This document shows positions 8,131 through 15,960 of a stretch of DNA of 32,245 nt, piece by piece. This stretch comes from JAUIBE01 sp035267185 (lineage in GTDB: Bacteria; Pseudomonadota; Gammaproteobacteria; Xanthomonadales; SZUA-36), in NCBI GenBank assembly GCA_035267185.1, contig DATFLY010000109.1, forward strand, positions 1-32,245, read 5' to 3'. The position numbers were made by a program, and so were the translations under genes. How positions within the stretch are numbered: the stretch's first letter is position 1; each line of letters starts with the position of its first letter. The notes below the pieces were generated by a model. The model worked only from the letters and a program-made list of their open reading frames with translations. It did no database searches and was not told the DNA's origin.

Positions 8131-10335
8131 TCAGCGGGACAAGGCCAGTTCCGATCTGACCGACTCAGCCAGTTTATCGGAAGTGTCCAGGATCGCCTGA
8201 AATTCCGGTGATTCCCGAATGGGGTCCCATATCGGGTCGAGATGCAGCTCCCGAAAGATGAAGCCCTTGTCCAGGGCGTCCTGCAACCAGGCCATTGCTT
8301 CCTGGTGCGTGCCACTCACCATGTGCCAGGAAGCTGCACCATAAATATCTCTTCTAAAAGCGTAGTCCCCAGGTTTTTTATCCTGGAACAGGTTTGCCAG
8401 ATTCTCACGAATGATGACTGCTTGTGGGTCCCCGTTGGCCTCCAGCGCCAGCATTGCCGGAATGGCACCGCGCCTGTAACTGTAGTCCAGTCCGATACCA
8501 GCAAGGTCATCCTGATCCGCCGTTCTCATTGCCGGTGAATAAGCCGCATTCATGTCATGGATCCAATGGTAGATATGAATTCCCGCAACTGAGCCGGTTT
8601 TAACCGACCCATAGGTCTCGACAAGTTCCATTGCACTTTCCTGGTTTCCGGCCGACAAAGAAGCTGCTGCCAGGCCATTCCATACCATTGAAGGATCAGC
8701 AAATTCCACGCGGTCATCGAGACCCACCTGCCAGTACAAGGCAGCCAGGGCCAGCGTTGCAAGTGCAGCATTGGGATTGATTTCGACAGATCGCTCGGCG
8801 TACCTGATGGCCTCGACATACTCGCCGACATTCGCCAGGACCCGACTCATCGACGCGTTGGCAATGGCATCGTCGGGGTTCCAGCGAACACCTTCTTTAA
8901 CAGCCTGCAGCGCTTGTTCCCTGTTGTTGAGTGCCGAGTATGTGCTCGCCACGTGCGCCAGGCTGATGGCTGACAATGGGTCTCGCGCCAGCGCTGCCAG
9001 AAGATCCCTGTGTGCTTCTTCCAGCCGATTCAGATTCAGGAGAATGACTCCCCTGCGCCGCAATGCAGGCACGTGATTCGGGTTGGCGGCTACTGCCCGG
9101 TTGGCAAACTCCAGGGCGGCGTTTACGTCACTTCGCATCAGTTCAAGCAGAGCTGCAGAAGTGAGCGGGTCTGCGCCATCCGGGTCCAGTTCCATTGCCC
9201 TGCGAACATGCTGTTCGGCGGAGATGCTCGACTGGAGTATTGGTCGTCCTGAAAATGCTGTGGAGAACATGTAGGCATATGCGAGCCATGCATGACCGGG
9301 TGCGAACTCCGGAGCGATCTGTACCAGCGAATTGAGTGTATCCAGGCCTTCCAGAACAGCATCAGGACGTCGGGACATCACCAATTGTCGACCACGCAAA
9401 TATTGTTCAAAAATGTCCAGTGGTATGGGTGCTGGCTCATTCTCGATATCTGCCTGCATGCCATCCGCCTCGAGCGTGACCAGAACATCCTCAGCAATAT
9501 TCCGCTGCAGCGACAGCGCGTTGCCGGTTGCGATTGGAAAATCGTAGGTTTTTGACCAGACATGGAAGCCGTCGTCGGCACGAATCAACTGGGCAGTAAC
9601 CCTAAGCTGGTCAGTTTCGCGGCGAACGGAACCCTCCATGATGTGCGTGACATTCAGGGCCTGGGCAACCTCGCGAATGTCGACAGCATCTCCGCCGCCA
9701 TACCGAAATGATGAGTTTCGCGCGGCGACCAGAAGGTCTCGGGATTGCGCAAGACTGTTAAGGATCTCTTCCGCCAGTCCGTCGGCAAACCATTTCTGGT
9801 CACCTGCCTCTGAAAGATCATCAAACGGTAATACAGCGATGGAATTTGGCACTGCTTCAGTCGCAGGTCCGTCCACGGTTTCAGGACCGGAGAGCAGGGT
9901 GTAAGCCAGAACAATGGCCAATACGGAAAATATGGCAAACAAGCCGATTTTGGGGAATCGTGGTTGCTTCAATTCTGGTGCTTTGTTCGCCGCGGGATCT
10001 TCGAGGGTTTCTCGCTTCTGAACATCCGGCAAAAATCGATAGCCACGGGCATGCACCGTGGCGATGGCCCAGGGAGCGCGCGCATCGTCGCCCAAAGCCT
10101 GGCGGAGTTCCTTGATGGCGGTTGTCAGTACCGCATCAGAAACTTCCAGTGTCTCCCAGATTTGCTCGAACAACTCGCGCTTGGTCACCAATTCACCTGG
10201 GCGCGACATCAACAACAGCATCACCTGGTAGGTTCGCTGATTGACAGACACAGGCCTGCCATCCACCACCAGCGCCTCGCTGCGGCGGTCGACATAAAAC
10301 CTGTCTGTGACGAGAAATCTCGTCTTCGAATCCAC
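8131..10335 (-). CDS. CadC-like membrane regulator: winged helix, FlgO-like domain, TPRs
   Basis: The 734-residue protein has an N-terminal Trans_reg_C winged helix (about 8-104: ALVVDGRPVSVNQRTYQVML, LVTKRELFEQIW, VHARGYRF). A linker and one transmembrane helix (about 130-148) follow. A periplasmic part holds a FlgO-like domain from SIAVLPFDDLS (165-175) and a long TPR array (about 320-670). This is the ToxR/CadC one-component arrangement: DNA is bound in the cytoplasm while the sensor lies outside the membrane. The inducer is unknown. The start is GTG at 10333-10335. Three 11-bp direct repeats lie 25-57 bases upstream, between it and a divergent cupredoxin gene. That suggests autoregulation and control of the copper protein, but this is inference. 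Confidence 0.9.
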   Translation of the reverse strand: MDSKTRFLVTDRFYVDRRSEALVVDGRPVSVNQRTYQVMLLLMSRPGELVTKRELFEQIWETLEVSDAVLTTAIKELRQALGDDARAPWAIATVHARGYRFLPDVQKRETLEDPAANKAPELKQPRFPKIGLFAIFSVLAIVLAYTLLSGPETVDGPATEAVPNSIAVLPFDDLSEAGDQKWFADGLAEEILNSLAQSRDLLVAARNSSFRYGGGDAVDIREVAQALNVTHIMEGSVRRETDQLRVTAQLIRADDGFHVWSKTYDFPIATGNALSLQRNIAEDVLVTLEADGMQADIENEPAPIPLDIFEQYLRGRQLVMSRRPDAVLEGLDTLNSLVQIAPEFAPGHAWLAYAYMFSTAFSGRPILQSSISAEQHVRRAMELDPDGADPLTSAALLELMRSDVNAALEFANRAVAANPNHVPALRRRGVILLNLNRLEEAHRDLLAALARDPLSAISLAHVASTYSALNNREQALQAVKEGVRWNPDDAIANASMSRVLANVGEYVEAIRYAERSVEINPNAALATLALAALYWQVGLDDRVEFADPSMVWNGLAAASLSAGNQESAMELVETYGSVKTGSVAGIHIYHWIHDMNAAYSPAMRTADQDDLAGIGLDYSYRRGAIPAMLALEANGDPQAVIIRENLANLFQDKKPGDYAFRRDIYGAASWHMVSGTHQEAMAWLQDALDKGFIFRELHLDPIWDPIRESPEFQAILDTSDKLAESVRSELALSR

Positions 10336-10359
10336 AAAAGACCCCTGGTTCTTGGCAAT

Positions 10360-10392
10360 TCAGAATTATCTCAGAATTTACTCAGGACTTAA
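10360..10392. repeat. Three 11-bp tandem direct repeats, putative winged-helix regulator site
   Basis: TCAGAATTATC (10360-10370), TCAGAATTTAC (10371-10381) and TCAGGACTTAA (10382-10392) follow one another with exactly 11-bp periodicity. OmpR/PhoB-type winged helices are known to bind tandem direct repeats of about this period. The array sits in the 117-bp divergent gap between the CadC-like regulator gene and the cupredoxin gene. Confidence 0.6.
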
Positions 10393-10452
10393 CAGGGTGC
10401 TGAGCGTATTGATGGGGCGACCGTTCGACAATCATGCACAAGGAAACCTGTT

Positions 10453-11238
10453 ATGAACCTGAATATCTCGACTAAAACGCGATTTTTCGCTTTGGCACTA
10501 TTTTTCTTTCCAGTCCTGCTCAGCGCACAGACCACCTGGTCTGTGCTTGTAGAAGACAACGAATTTACACCTAACAACAATCAGATCATCGCGGGTGACC
10601 TTGTTCGCTGGGTTGATATCCAGAGCCTGGGTGAGCTGCACGATGTTGTTTCTGAAGATGGCTTGTGGACGCCGAATGCGCCCGCCGATGGATGGACCTT
10701 TTCATACCGTTTCGAGGAACCGGGAACCTACAACTATTACTGTAGTGTTCACCGTGAGCAAGGCATGGTCGGCACGATCACAGTGGCGGAAAATCCGAAT
10801 GCCGGTGGGTTGGACTTCAATGCCGGTCACAATGGCAACTGGTGGAATGGCCTGGCGCGAGACGGTGAAGGCGTTCAGATTGAACTGGCTGATGCAGGGG
10901 ATGGCGAACTGGTTTTTGTTGCGACCATCTATTCCTACGGTCCGGGTGGCGAAGGAGGCCAGATCTTCCTGATTGCTGTCGGCACTCCGGTTGGCGATAT
11001 GGTTGAGGTGGATATATTCATCACTGAAGGCGGCGTCTGGGGTGACGATTACAATCCGGATGACGTTGCACAGACCCAGTGGGGTACCGGTGTGTTTACA
11101 TCAACAGATTGTGAGCTGATCAGCATGGTCCTGACACCGAATGCAGACTACCAGGCTTTGGGCTACACCGTTTTGGAGTATGACCTGGTTCGCCTGACGA
11201 CACCGTTGATCGAGTGTCCGTCGGAAAGCACCAACTGA
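10453..11238 (+). CDS. Exported plastocyanin-like cupredoxin with extra C-terminal domain
   Basis: The 261-residue protein has an ATG start with an AAGGA ribosome site and a signal peptide cleaved near residue 25 (LLSAQ). Residues 28-113 form a type 1 copper cupredoxin domain. Candidate ligands are H63 in GELHDVVS, and C97, H100 and M105 in YYCSVHREQGM. It should carry electrons in the periplasm. About 117-255 is a second beta-rich domain beginning GLDFNAGHNGNWWNGLARDGEG, which resembles the GxWWNpxxxGxG module found after other exported domains in gammaproteobacteria; its function is unknown. It is divergent from a CadC-like regulator, which may control it. No electron-transfer partner is adjacent. 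Confidence 0.85.
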   Translation: MNLNISTKTRFFALALFFFPVLLSAQTTWSVLVEDNEFTPNNNQIIAGDLVRWVDIQSLGELHDVVSEDGLWTPNAPADGWTFSYRFEEPGTYNYYCSVHREQGMVGTITVAENPNAGGLDFNAGHNGNWWNGLARDGEGVQIELADAGDGELVFVATIYSYGPGGEGGQIFLIAVGTPVGDMVEVDIFITEGGVWGDDYNPDDVAQTQWGTGVFTSTDCELISMVLTPNADYQALGYTVLEYDLVRLTTPLIECPSESTN

Positions 11239-11300
11239 GGAGGGTTCGCAAAGCCCGAGCCTGATATAACCCAGGCTACGGTCTTGCCGCTGTTCGGAGA

Positions 11301-11359
11301 CCAGGGAATTTGTCCTTTATAACAACCATTCGCGGTTGGTATGCTGGACAAATTCCTGG
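11301..11359 (+). promoter_or_regulatory. Long imperfect stem-loop in the leader of the GGT-like gene
   Basis: CCAGGGAATTTGTCC (11301-11315) pairs with GGACAAATTCCTGG (11346-11359), apart from one bulged G. Inside, CAACC (11323-11327) pairs with GGTTG (11334-11338) around a 6-base loop. The two stems are separated by 7-base internal loops on each side. The structure ends 4 bases before the GGAG ribosome site (11364-11367) of the gene starting at 11374. There is no T run, so it looks more like a translational or stability element than a terminator. Confidence 0.5.
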
Positions 11360-11373
11360 TTTTGGAGACTTGC

Positions 11374-13284
11374 ATGTCCATACGTCCTTCTGGCTACCGT
11401 CGTTTCGCGTTCCTGTTGCCCCTGGTTTGTGTTTTCAGCCTGCTTGATGTTGAGCCTGCTGAATCGCAAAACACCAACAAGCCGATCCTGCATGGCAAAC
11501 ACTGGGTTGCCATTACCGGCAAGCCGCTTGGTGCTACTGCGGGCGCCAGGACATTCGAGAAAGGTGGAAACGCTGTGGATGCAGCTGCCGCGATGCTGGC
11601 TGCGACTGCGACCATGTGGGACGTGCTCGGCTGGGGCGGAGAAACACAGGCCCTGATTTACAATCCGAATACCGGCAAAGTCATTGGTATCAACGCACTC
11701 GGTGTGGCCCCAAGCGGCGCCACGCCGGAATTTTTTCGCGACAAGGGTATGTTGTACCCGCCCGAATATGGCCCGCTGGCAGCCGTGACACCAGGTACTC
11801 CTGGGGGATTGATGACCATGGTGGCCGAATACGGCAAGCTCAGCCTGGCAGAAGTGCTCGCGCCGGCCATCGAGATGGCGGATGGGTACCCCATTGAAAA
11901 GTCCCAGGCGGACAACATGGAAAACCGCCGCGAAGTGCTTGAGCAGTGGCCTACTTCGCGGGCGGTGTTCCTGCCTCACTACGACCCTGATGACCCCGAC
12001 AAGCGCGCCGCACCCGGTGAAGGCGAGGTTTTTGTCCAGGCCGACCTCGCCAGAACCCTTCGCAAGCTGGTTGAGACCGAACGCCTGGCGCTGGAATCGG
12101 GCAAGAGCCGCAAGGAAGCCATTTATGCGGCCTACGACCGTTTCTATTCCGGGGATATTGCAGAGGAAATCGTGTCTTCCACACGTGAGTCGGGTGGATT
12201 GTTCACGATGGATGACCTGGCCAACTGGGAAGTCAAACTCGAAGAGCCGGTCAGCACAAACTATCGTGGCATCGACGTTTATAAACTGACCACCTGGACG
12301 CAGGGCCCGGTCCTTTTGCAGGTCCTGAACATCCTGGAAGGATTTGACCTCAAGGCCATGGGCTATAACTCCCAACGCTACATCCATACCCTTTACCAGG
12401 CCATGAACCTGGCGTATGCAGATCGTGATTTCTACTACGGCGATCCTTACTCCCAACCAATCGAGCCGGTCGAGGGTCTTTTGTCGAAAGAATACGCTGC
12501 TGAGCGACGCAAGCTGATTGACCCGGATCGAAACCTGACCAACTATCTGCCCGGCAATCCATACCAGTTCCAATCCGGTGACAATCCTTACGAATCGTTG
12601 CGCCAGAACTGGCAGGTTGTCCCACCCCGGGCCGAAGCCGAGGGAGAAGAGGGGTTCCAGCAGGCCAATCTCATGAGTTTCGAGGAAGGGTTCCAGGCCG
12701 GTACCACGGCCATCCAGGCTGCAGACGCCGAGGGCTGGATCGTTTCAGTCACCCCATCTGGCGGCTGGATTCCCGCCTTCATCGCGGGTGAGTCCGGAAT
12801 CGGCCTGAGCCAGCGCATGCAAAGTTTCGTTGTGGACGAAGCACTGAATCCTTACAACGTGGTGGCCCCTGGCAAGCGTCCCAGGGTAACGCTGACCCCG
12901 TCAATGGCGCTCAAGGATGGCAAGCCCCTGGTTTCTTTTTCCGTGCAGGGCGGAGACCTGCAGGACCAGAACATGCTGCAGTTTTTCCTGGGCATGGTCG
13001 AGTGGGATATGAACGTTCAGCAGGCTGCCGAAGGGCAGGGCAACTTCATCAGCTACCAGATGCAAAGCTCCTTTGGCGCCCACGATGCTGCGCCGGGTCG
13101 TCTCCAGTTGTCTGAAGAACAGGTGACGCCATTCACGCGTAAGCAACTTGAAGCCATGGGCTATAACGTCGAAGTGCTTGAGCGCGTTTACAATCCGACC
13201 ATGGGCATCTGGTTCGACTGGGAAAACGGAACCATGCAAGGTGGTGCGAGCGACTACGGCGATGACTATGGTATTGCCTGGTAA
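11374..13284 (+). CDS. Exported gamma-glutamyltransferase-fold hydrolase
   Basis: The 636-residue protein belongs to the GGT family of N-terminal-nucleophile hydrolases, made as one chain that cleaves itself in front of a catalytic Thr. I chose the ATG at 11374, which has GGAG six bases upstream; an in-frame ATG at 11341 adds 11 residues and lies within the leader hairpin. It has a signal peptide (about 1-32), the large-subunit motif GGNAVDAAAAMLAA, VTPGTPGGLM, and the cleavage site GTT (T444-T445). It ends with KRPRVTLTPSMALKDG and a VQGGD oxyanion-type loop. Compared with E. coli GGT, the TTH motif is TTA, and residues that bind the glutamate alpha-groups are not conserved. The substrate is therefore probably not a simple gamma-glutamyl compound. 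An amidohydrolase gene follows after 45 bases, a likely operon partner. Confidence 0.87.
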   Translation: MSIRPSGYRRFAFLLPLVCVFSLLDVEPAESQNTNKPILHGKHWVAITGKPLGATAGARTFEKGGNAVDAAAAMLAATATMWDVLGWGGETQALIYNPNTGKVIGINALGVAPSGATPEFFRDKGMLYPPEYGPLAAVTPGTPGGLMTMVAEYGKLSLAEVLAPAIEMADGYPIEKSQADNMENRREVLEQWPTSRAVFLPHYDPDDPDKRAAPGEGEVFVQADLARTLRKLVETERLALESGKSRKEAIYAAYDRFYSGDIAEEIVSSTRESGGLFTMDDLANWEVKLEEPVSTNYRGIDVYKLTTWTQGPVLLQVLNILEGFDLKAMGYNSQRYIHTLYQAMNLAYADRDFYYGDPYSQPIEPVEGLLSKEYAAERRKLIDPDRNLTNYLPGNPYQFQSGDNPYESLRQNWQVVPPRAEAEGEEGFQQANLMSFEEGFQAGTTAIQAADAEGWIVSVTPSGGWIPAFIAGESGIGLSQRMQSFVVDEALNPYNVVAPGKRPRVTLTPSMALKDGKPLVSFSVQGGDLQDQNMLQFFLGMVEWDMNVQQAAEGQGNFISYQMQSSFGAHDAAPGRLQLSEEQVTPFTRKQLEAMGYNVEVLERVYNPTMGIWFDWENGTMQGGASDYGDDYGIAW

Positions 13285-13329
13285 TGTCTGGTGGCGTTGG
13301 GATTTTCAAATTAACAAGGGTTTCTTGAA

Positions 13330-14289
13330 ATGAGACGACTCTACCCGTGTGTAGCAAAATTGTTTATTTGTCTCTGCATTTTGTTAGAGGTAACGCCCAC
13401 ATTTGCCAGTAATGAGGAAGGCGGTTCCATTTATTCAGGCCCAATCATCGACATGCATATTCATGCGTTCAGTGAAGACACTCATGGCTGGTTCTTTGGT
13501 ATGGAACATCCGCCGACCCTCCGGGGTGAAACTTACAAGGGTGTTTCATCGGCGCAGGAGCAAAAAGACAAGACCCTGGAGCAGTTCAGGAAGCACAATA
13601 TTGTCAAGGCCATGGTTGCCGGTGGTGATCTCTGGGTCGACGATGCACCTGACGCAGTAATGGTTGGCGGCGGACTAGAGCCCATTGAACAACTCAGGTC
13701 ACAATTTGAAGCCGGACGTCTGGATGTAATCGGAGAACTGGCGCCTTTTTATATGGGAAAGCTGGCGAACGACCCTGAGATTCTTCCGTATTTTAAGCTG
13801 GCCGAAGAGTTGGGTTTACCAGTGGGATTTCACATTCTTCCCGGCGGACCAAACGGCGGGCTGTACCTGGTGCCACAGTTGTCAATGATGCGGGCTGCAA
13901 ATGCGCACCCGATGCAACTTGAAGAAGCGCTGGTCAGCTACCCTGGCGCTCGTGTCTACGTCATGCATGGCGGTTGGCCGTTTGTCGAAGAAATGAAGGC
14001 CCTGATGTATACCCACCCCCAGCTATATGTTGATGTTGCTGTAATCAACTGGGTACTTCCGGAGAGAGAGTTCCATGCTTATCTGGAATCCCTGGTCAAT
14101 GCCGGATTCGGTGACCGAATCATGTTTGGCACTGATCAGATGGTCTGGCCGCAGACGATTGGAATCGGCATTCAGTCGATCAATTCAGCATCTTTTCTGA
14201 GTATGGACCAGAAAGCGGACATTTTTTACAACAACGCCGCCCGTTTTATGAATCTGCCCGAGGCTGAGATTGAGAGTCACAAAAAATAG
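13330..14289 (+). CDS. Exported amidohydrolase-2 family protein
   Basis: The 319-residue protein has a signal peptide (about 1-26), then a metal-dependent TIM-barrel hydrolase of the amidohydrolase_2 (PF04909) type. Visible ligands are H43-x-H45 in IIDMHIHAF, H168 in VGFHILPGG, H213 in YVMHGGWP and D269 in MFGTDQM. Family members include decarboxylases and lactonases, so the reaction cannot be fixed from sequence. The ATG has AAGGG at 13316-13320 as its ribosome site. It follows the GGT-like gene by 45 bases on the same strand and both products are exported, so they may act on the same periplasmic compound (inference). Its 3' end overlaps the convergent CPBP protease gene by 13 bases. Confidence 0.85.
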   Translation: MRRLYPCVAKLFICLCILLEVTPTFASNEEGGSIYSGPIIDMHIHAFSEDTHGWFFGMEHPPTLRGETYKGVSSAQEQKDKTLEQFRKHNIVKAMVAGGDLWVDDAPDAVMVGGGLEPIEQLRSQFEAGRLDVIGELAPFYMGKLANDPEILPYFKLAEELGLPVGFHILPGGPNGGLYLVPQLSMMRAANAHPMQLEEALVSYPGARVYVMHGGWPFVEEMKALMYTHPQLYVDVAVINWVLPEREFHAYLESLVNAGFGDRIMFGTDQMVWPQTIGIGIQSINSASFLSMDQKADIFYNNAARFMNLPEAEIESHKK

Positions 14290-15014
14290 ACCACGGTTAG
14301 CATGACAGTGTCAGCAATGCCATGAACCAGCACCAGTGGCCATAATGATCTCTTTGCGCCAGTGAGAAAAAACCAGCCGAATAGATATCCGATGCTTGCT
14401 GTGAGCAGAATTCCGGAGATTCCCTGAGACAGGTGTCCCAGCCCGAATATCATTGCCTGGAGGCCAATCGCCAGGTGCCGGGCCAGGGTTGATCTGCCCA
14501 ACAGGTTGATCAGCCGTTGAAGTATGAATCCCCTGAAAACCACCTCTTCGCCAAAAGCGATCAGCACCCAGGTGATCAATGTGATGTCCAACAAAAAACC
14601 CCACAAAGATTGGGGCTGCTCGGTAATCGCCGAACTGGTTTCGGGTTGTCCAATCACGGTTGTCACGATCAGCCCCAGAAGCAGCCAGACCACGCCGAAA
14701 AGCCCCATTAACCGCAAGCTGGGTATCATCAGTTCAGAAAAACTTTTTGGCATTGCAAGCCCCAGGGTTGCAATGGATTGTTTCCTGATCAGCAACAGCG
14801 AGCCCACGGTGACCAGGCCTGCGGCCATGGTCAGTGCGCCTACCTGGGACGCTCCAGCAAAACGCAATGACCAGACACTGGCCATGACAATCACAACCAT
14901 CCCTGTGTCGATTGCGGCTTGTGACTTGCTCAAATTGGGTTTGCAATCAGGGTCAGACCTACCAGGCCTGGCTGGTTTGGGCAACCTCTCCTCAGTTGTG
15001 CTCGCATTGCCCAT
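14277..15014 (-). CDS. CPBP-family intramembrane metalloprotease
   Basis: The 245-residue protein has several transmembrane helices after a charged, cytoplasmic-looking N-terminus (about 1-32). Conserved CPBP (CAAX protease/bacteriocin-processing) motifs are present: E156-E157-x-x-x-R161 in FGEEVVFRG, H194 in FGLGHL, and H231 with D235 in VHGIAD. These form the presumed active site in the membrane. Bacterial members process or degrade membrane proteins or peptides, and some act in peptide self-immunity; no target is evident here. It is divergent from a TetR regulator, with a palindrome in between, so repression by that protein is likely. It overlaps the amidohydrolase gene tail to tail. Confidence 0.88.
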   Translation of the reverse strand: MGNASTTEERLPKPARPGRSDPDCKPNLSKSQAAIDTGMVVIVMASVWSLRFAGASQVGALTMAAGLVTVGSLLLIRKQSIATLGLAMPKSFSELMIPSLRLMGLFGVVWLLLGLIVTTVIGQPETSSAITEQPQSLWGFLLDITLITWVLIAFGEEVVFRGFILQRLINLLGRSTLARHLAIGLQAMIFGLGHLSQGISGILLTASIGYLFGWFFLTGAKRSLWPLVLVHGIADTVMLTVVYFL

Positions 15015-15039
15015 AATTCTTTATCCGCATATAATAAGA

Positions 15040-15058
15040 ATTAGAATCGTATTCTAAT
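15040..15058. promoter_or_regulatory. Palindromic candidate TetR operator
   Basis: ATTAGAAT (15040-15047) and ATTCTAAT (15051-15058) form a perfect 8-bp inverted repeat around a 3-base centre. It lies 26 bases before the CPBP gene and 71 bases before the tetR gene, in an AT-rich segment with TATAAT-like hexamers. The position and symmetry fit a dimeric TetR operator controlling both genes. Confidence 0.6.
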
Positions 15059-15128
15059 AATAATGCGCTCACATATGGCAAAAGTCACATTATCCGGTTA
15101 ACAGGGATCAAAAAGGCATAATAAATTC

Positions 15129-15764
15129 GTGACCACGGAACCCGAAAGAATTCGTCCTGCCCTGCAGGCTCGCTCACAGGCAACACAGCAGCGCATCCTC
15201 GATGTGGTCGACAGCCTGGTGCGAGAGGGGCGGTTTGACTCTGCGACCATTTCAGACATCACGCGCAAAGCAAAATGCTCAGTCGGAGCGTTTTATGGTC
15301 GGTTTAGCGACAAGGACGCCGCACTCTTAAGTTTCTACAGTCGCCGCTGTGATGCACTTGAATCATTAGTGCTTGAAACGCTCTCCAGGTCGCGCGACAC
15401 GAGTTTACGTGAGTTGGTACACGAGCTAATCGATGTCCTGGTCAATCACAGCATCGAATACCGCGAATTTCTTAGGGCGTTTCAATCGCGATTTACTTCG
15501 GGTGATACCGGGTTCCTGGCCCGCACCCGCAAAATGAACACACGCCTGATTGATGCGCTGACAAAAGCGCTGGAACTCAGGGTGGATGAATTGAAGCATC
15601 CGGACCCAAAAGCAGCCGCACTTTTTACATTCGCAATCATTGGCGGAATCACCCGGGATGGCATCCTTCATTCAGGTCGTATTGTCGAAGGCAAGACCTC
15701 ATTGACTGGATTTATGACTGAACTCGAGCGCGCCGTGTTGGGATACCTGGGTTGTCGCATCTAG
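15129..15764 (+). CDS. TetR/AcrR-family transcriptional regulator
   Basis: The 211-residue protein starts at GTG (15129). Residues of about 16-65 form the TetR N-terminal DNA-binding domain: a first helix QATQQRILDVVDSLV, the helix-turn-helix TISDITRKAKCSVGAFYGRF, and SDKDAALLSFY. The rest is an all-helical ligand-binding and dimer domain that cannot be assigned a ligand. TetR proteins usually repress themselves and a divergent neighbour, here the CPBP protease gene. The palindrome at 15040-15058 is the obvious candidate operator. The ribosome site (AAAAAGG, about 13 bases upstream) is suboptimal, but no better start is available. Confidence 0.9.
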   Translation: MTTEPERIRPALQARSQATQQRILDVVDSLVREGRFDSATISDITRKAKCSVGAFYGRFSDKDAALLSFYSRRCDALESLVLETLSRSRDTSLRELVHELIDVLVNHSIEYREFLRAFQSRFTSGDTGFLARTRKMNTRLIDALTKALELRVDELKHPDPKAAALFTFAIIGGITRDGILHSGRIVEGKTSLTGFMTELERAVLGYLGCRI

Positions 15765-15869
15765 TGTTTGCTGTAGGCGCTGCGTTCATCACCATCTTGA
15801 TATTCATGTTTTAGCAACAGGAAGGAAAAAGCAGGGAACACAACAATCCCAGTTGAGCCGAGTGATATT

Positions 15870-15899
15870 TTCAAAAATTCTCCCGCTTCAAAAATTCTC
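15870..15899. repeat. Perfect 13-bp direct repeat upstream of the cytochrome c gene
   Basis: TTCAAAAATTCTC occurs at 15870-15882 and again at 15887-15899, a 17-bp period with 4 bases between copies. The second copy overlaps the -35 region of the candidate promoter for the diheme cytochrome gene, which suggests a regulator site. Confidence 0.6.
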
Positions 15900-15916
15900 A
15901 AACGAACCGTTACAAT
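15887..15916 (+). promoter_or_regulatory. Candidate promoter of the cytochrome c gene
   Basis: TTCAAA (15887-15892) and TACAAT (15911-15916) are 18 bases apart, matching sigma-70 hexamers at 4 and 5 of 6 positions. Transcription would begin near 15923, which favours the ATG at 15961 over the in-frame TTG at 15925. Confidence 0.35.
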
Positions 15917-15960
15917 GAGCCTGGTTGTTTTCAAAATCAGAGCAGACCAATAACGCGATC

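Noticed and set aside
11317..12573. Long 418-residue open frame on the minus strand
   Set aside because: It lies wholly antisense to the well-supported GGT-like gene and its translation shows no family motif, signal or plausible composition. It is a shadow of biased codon use.
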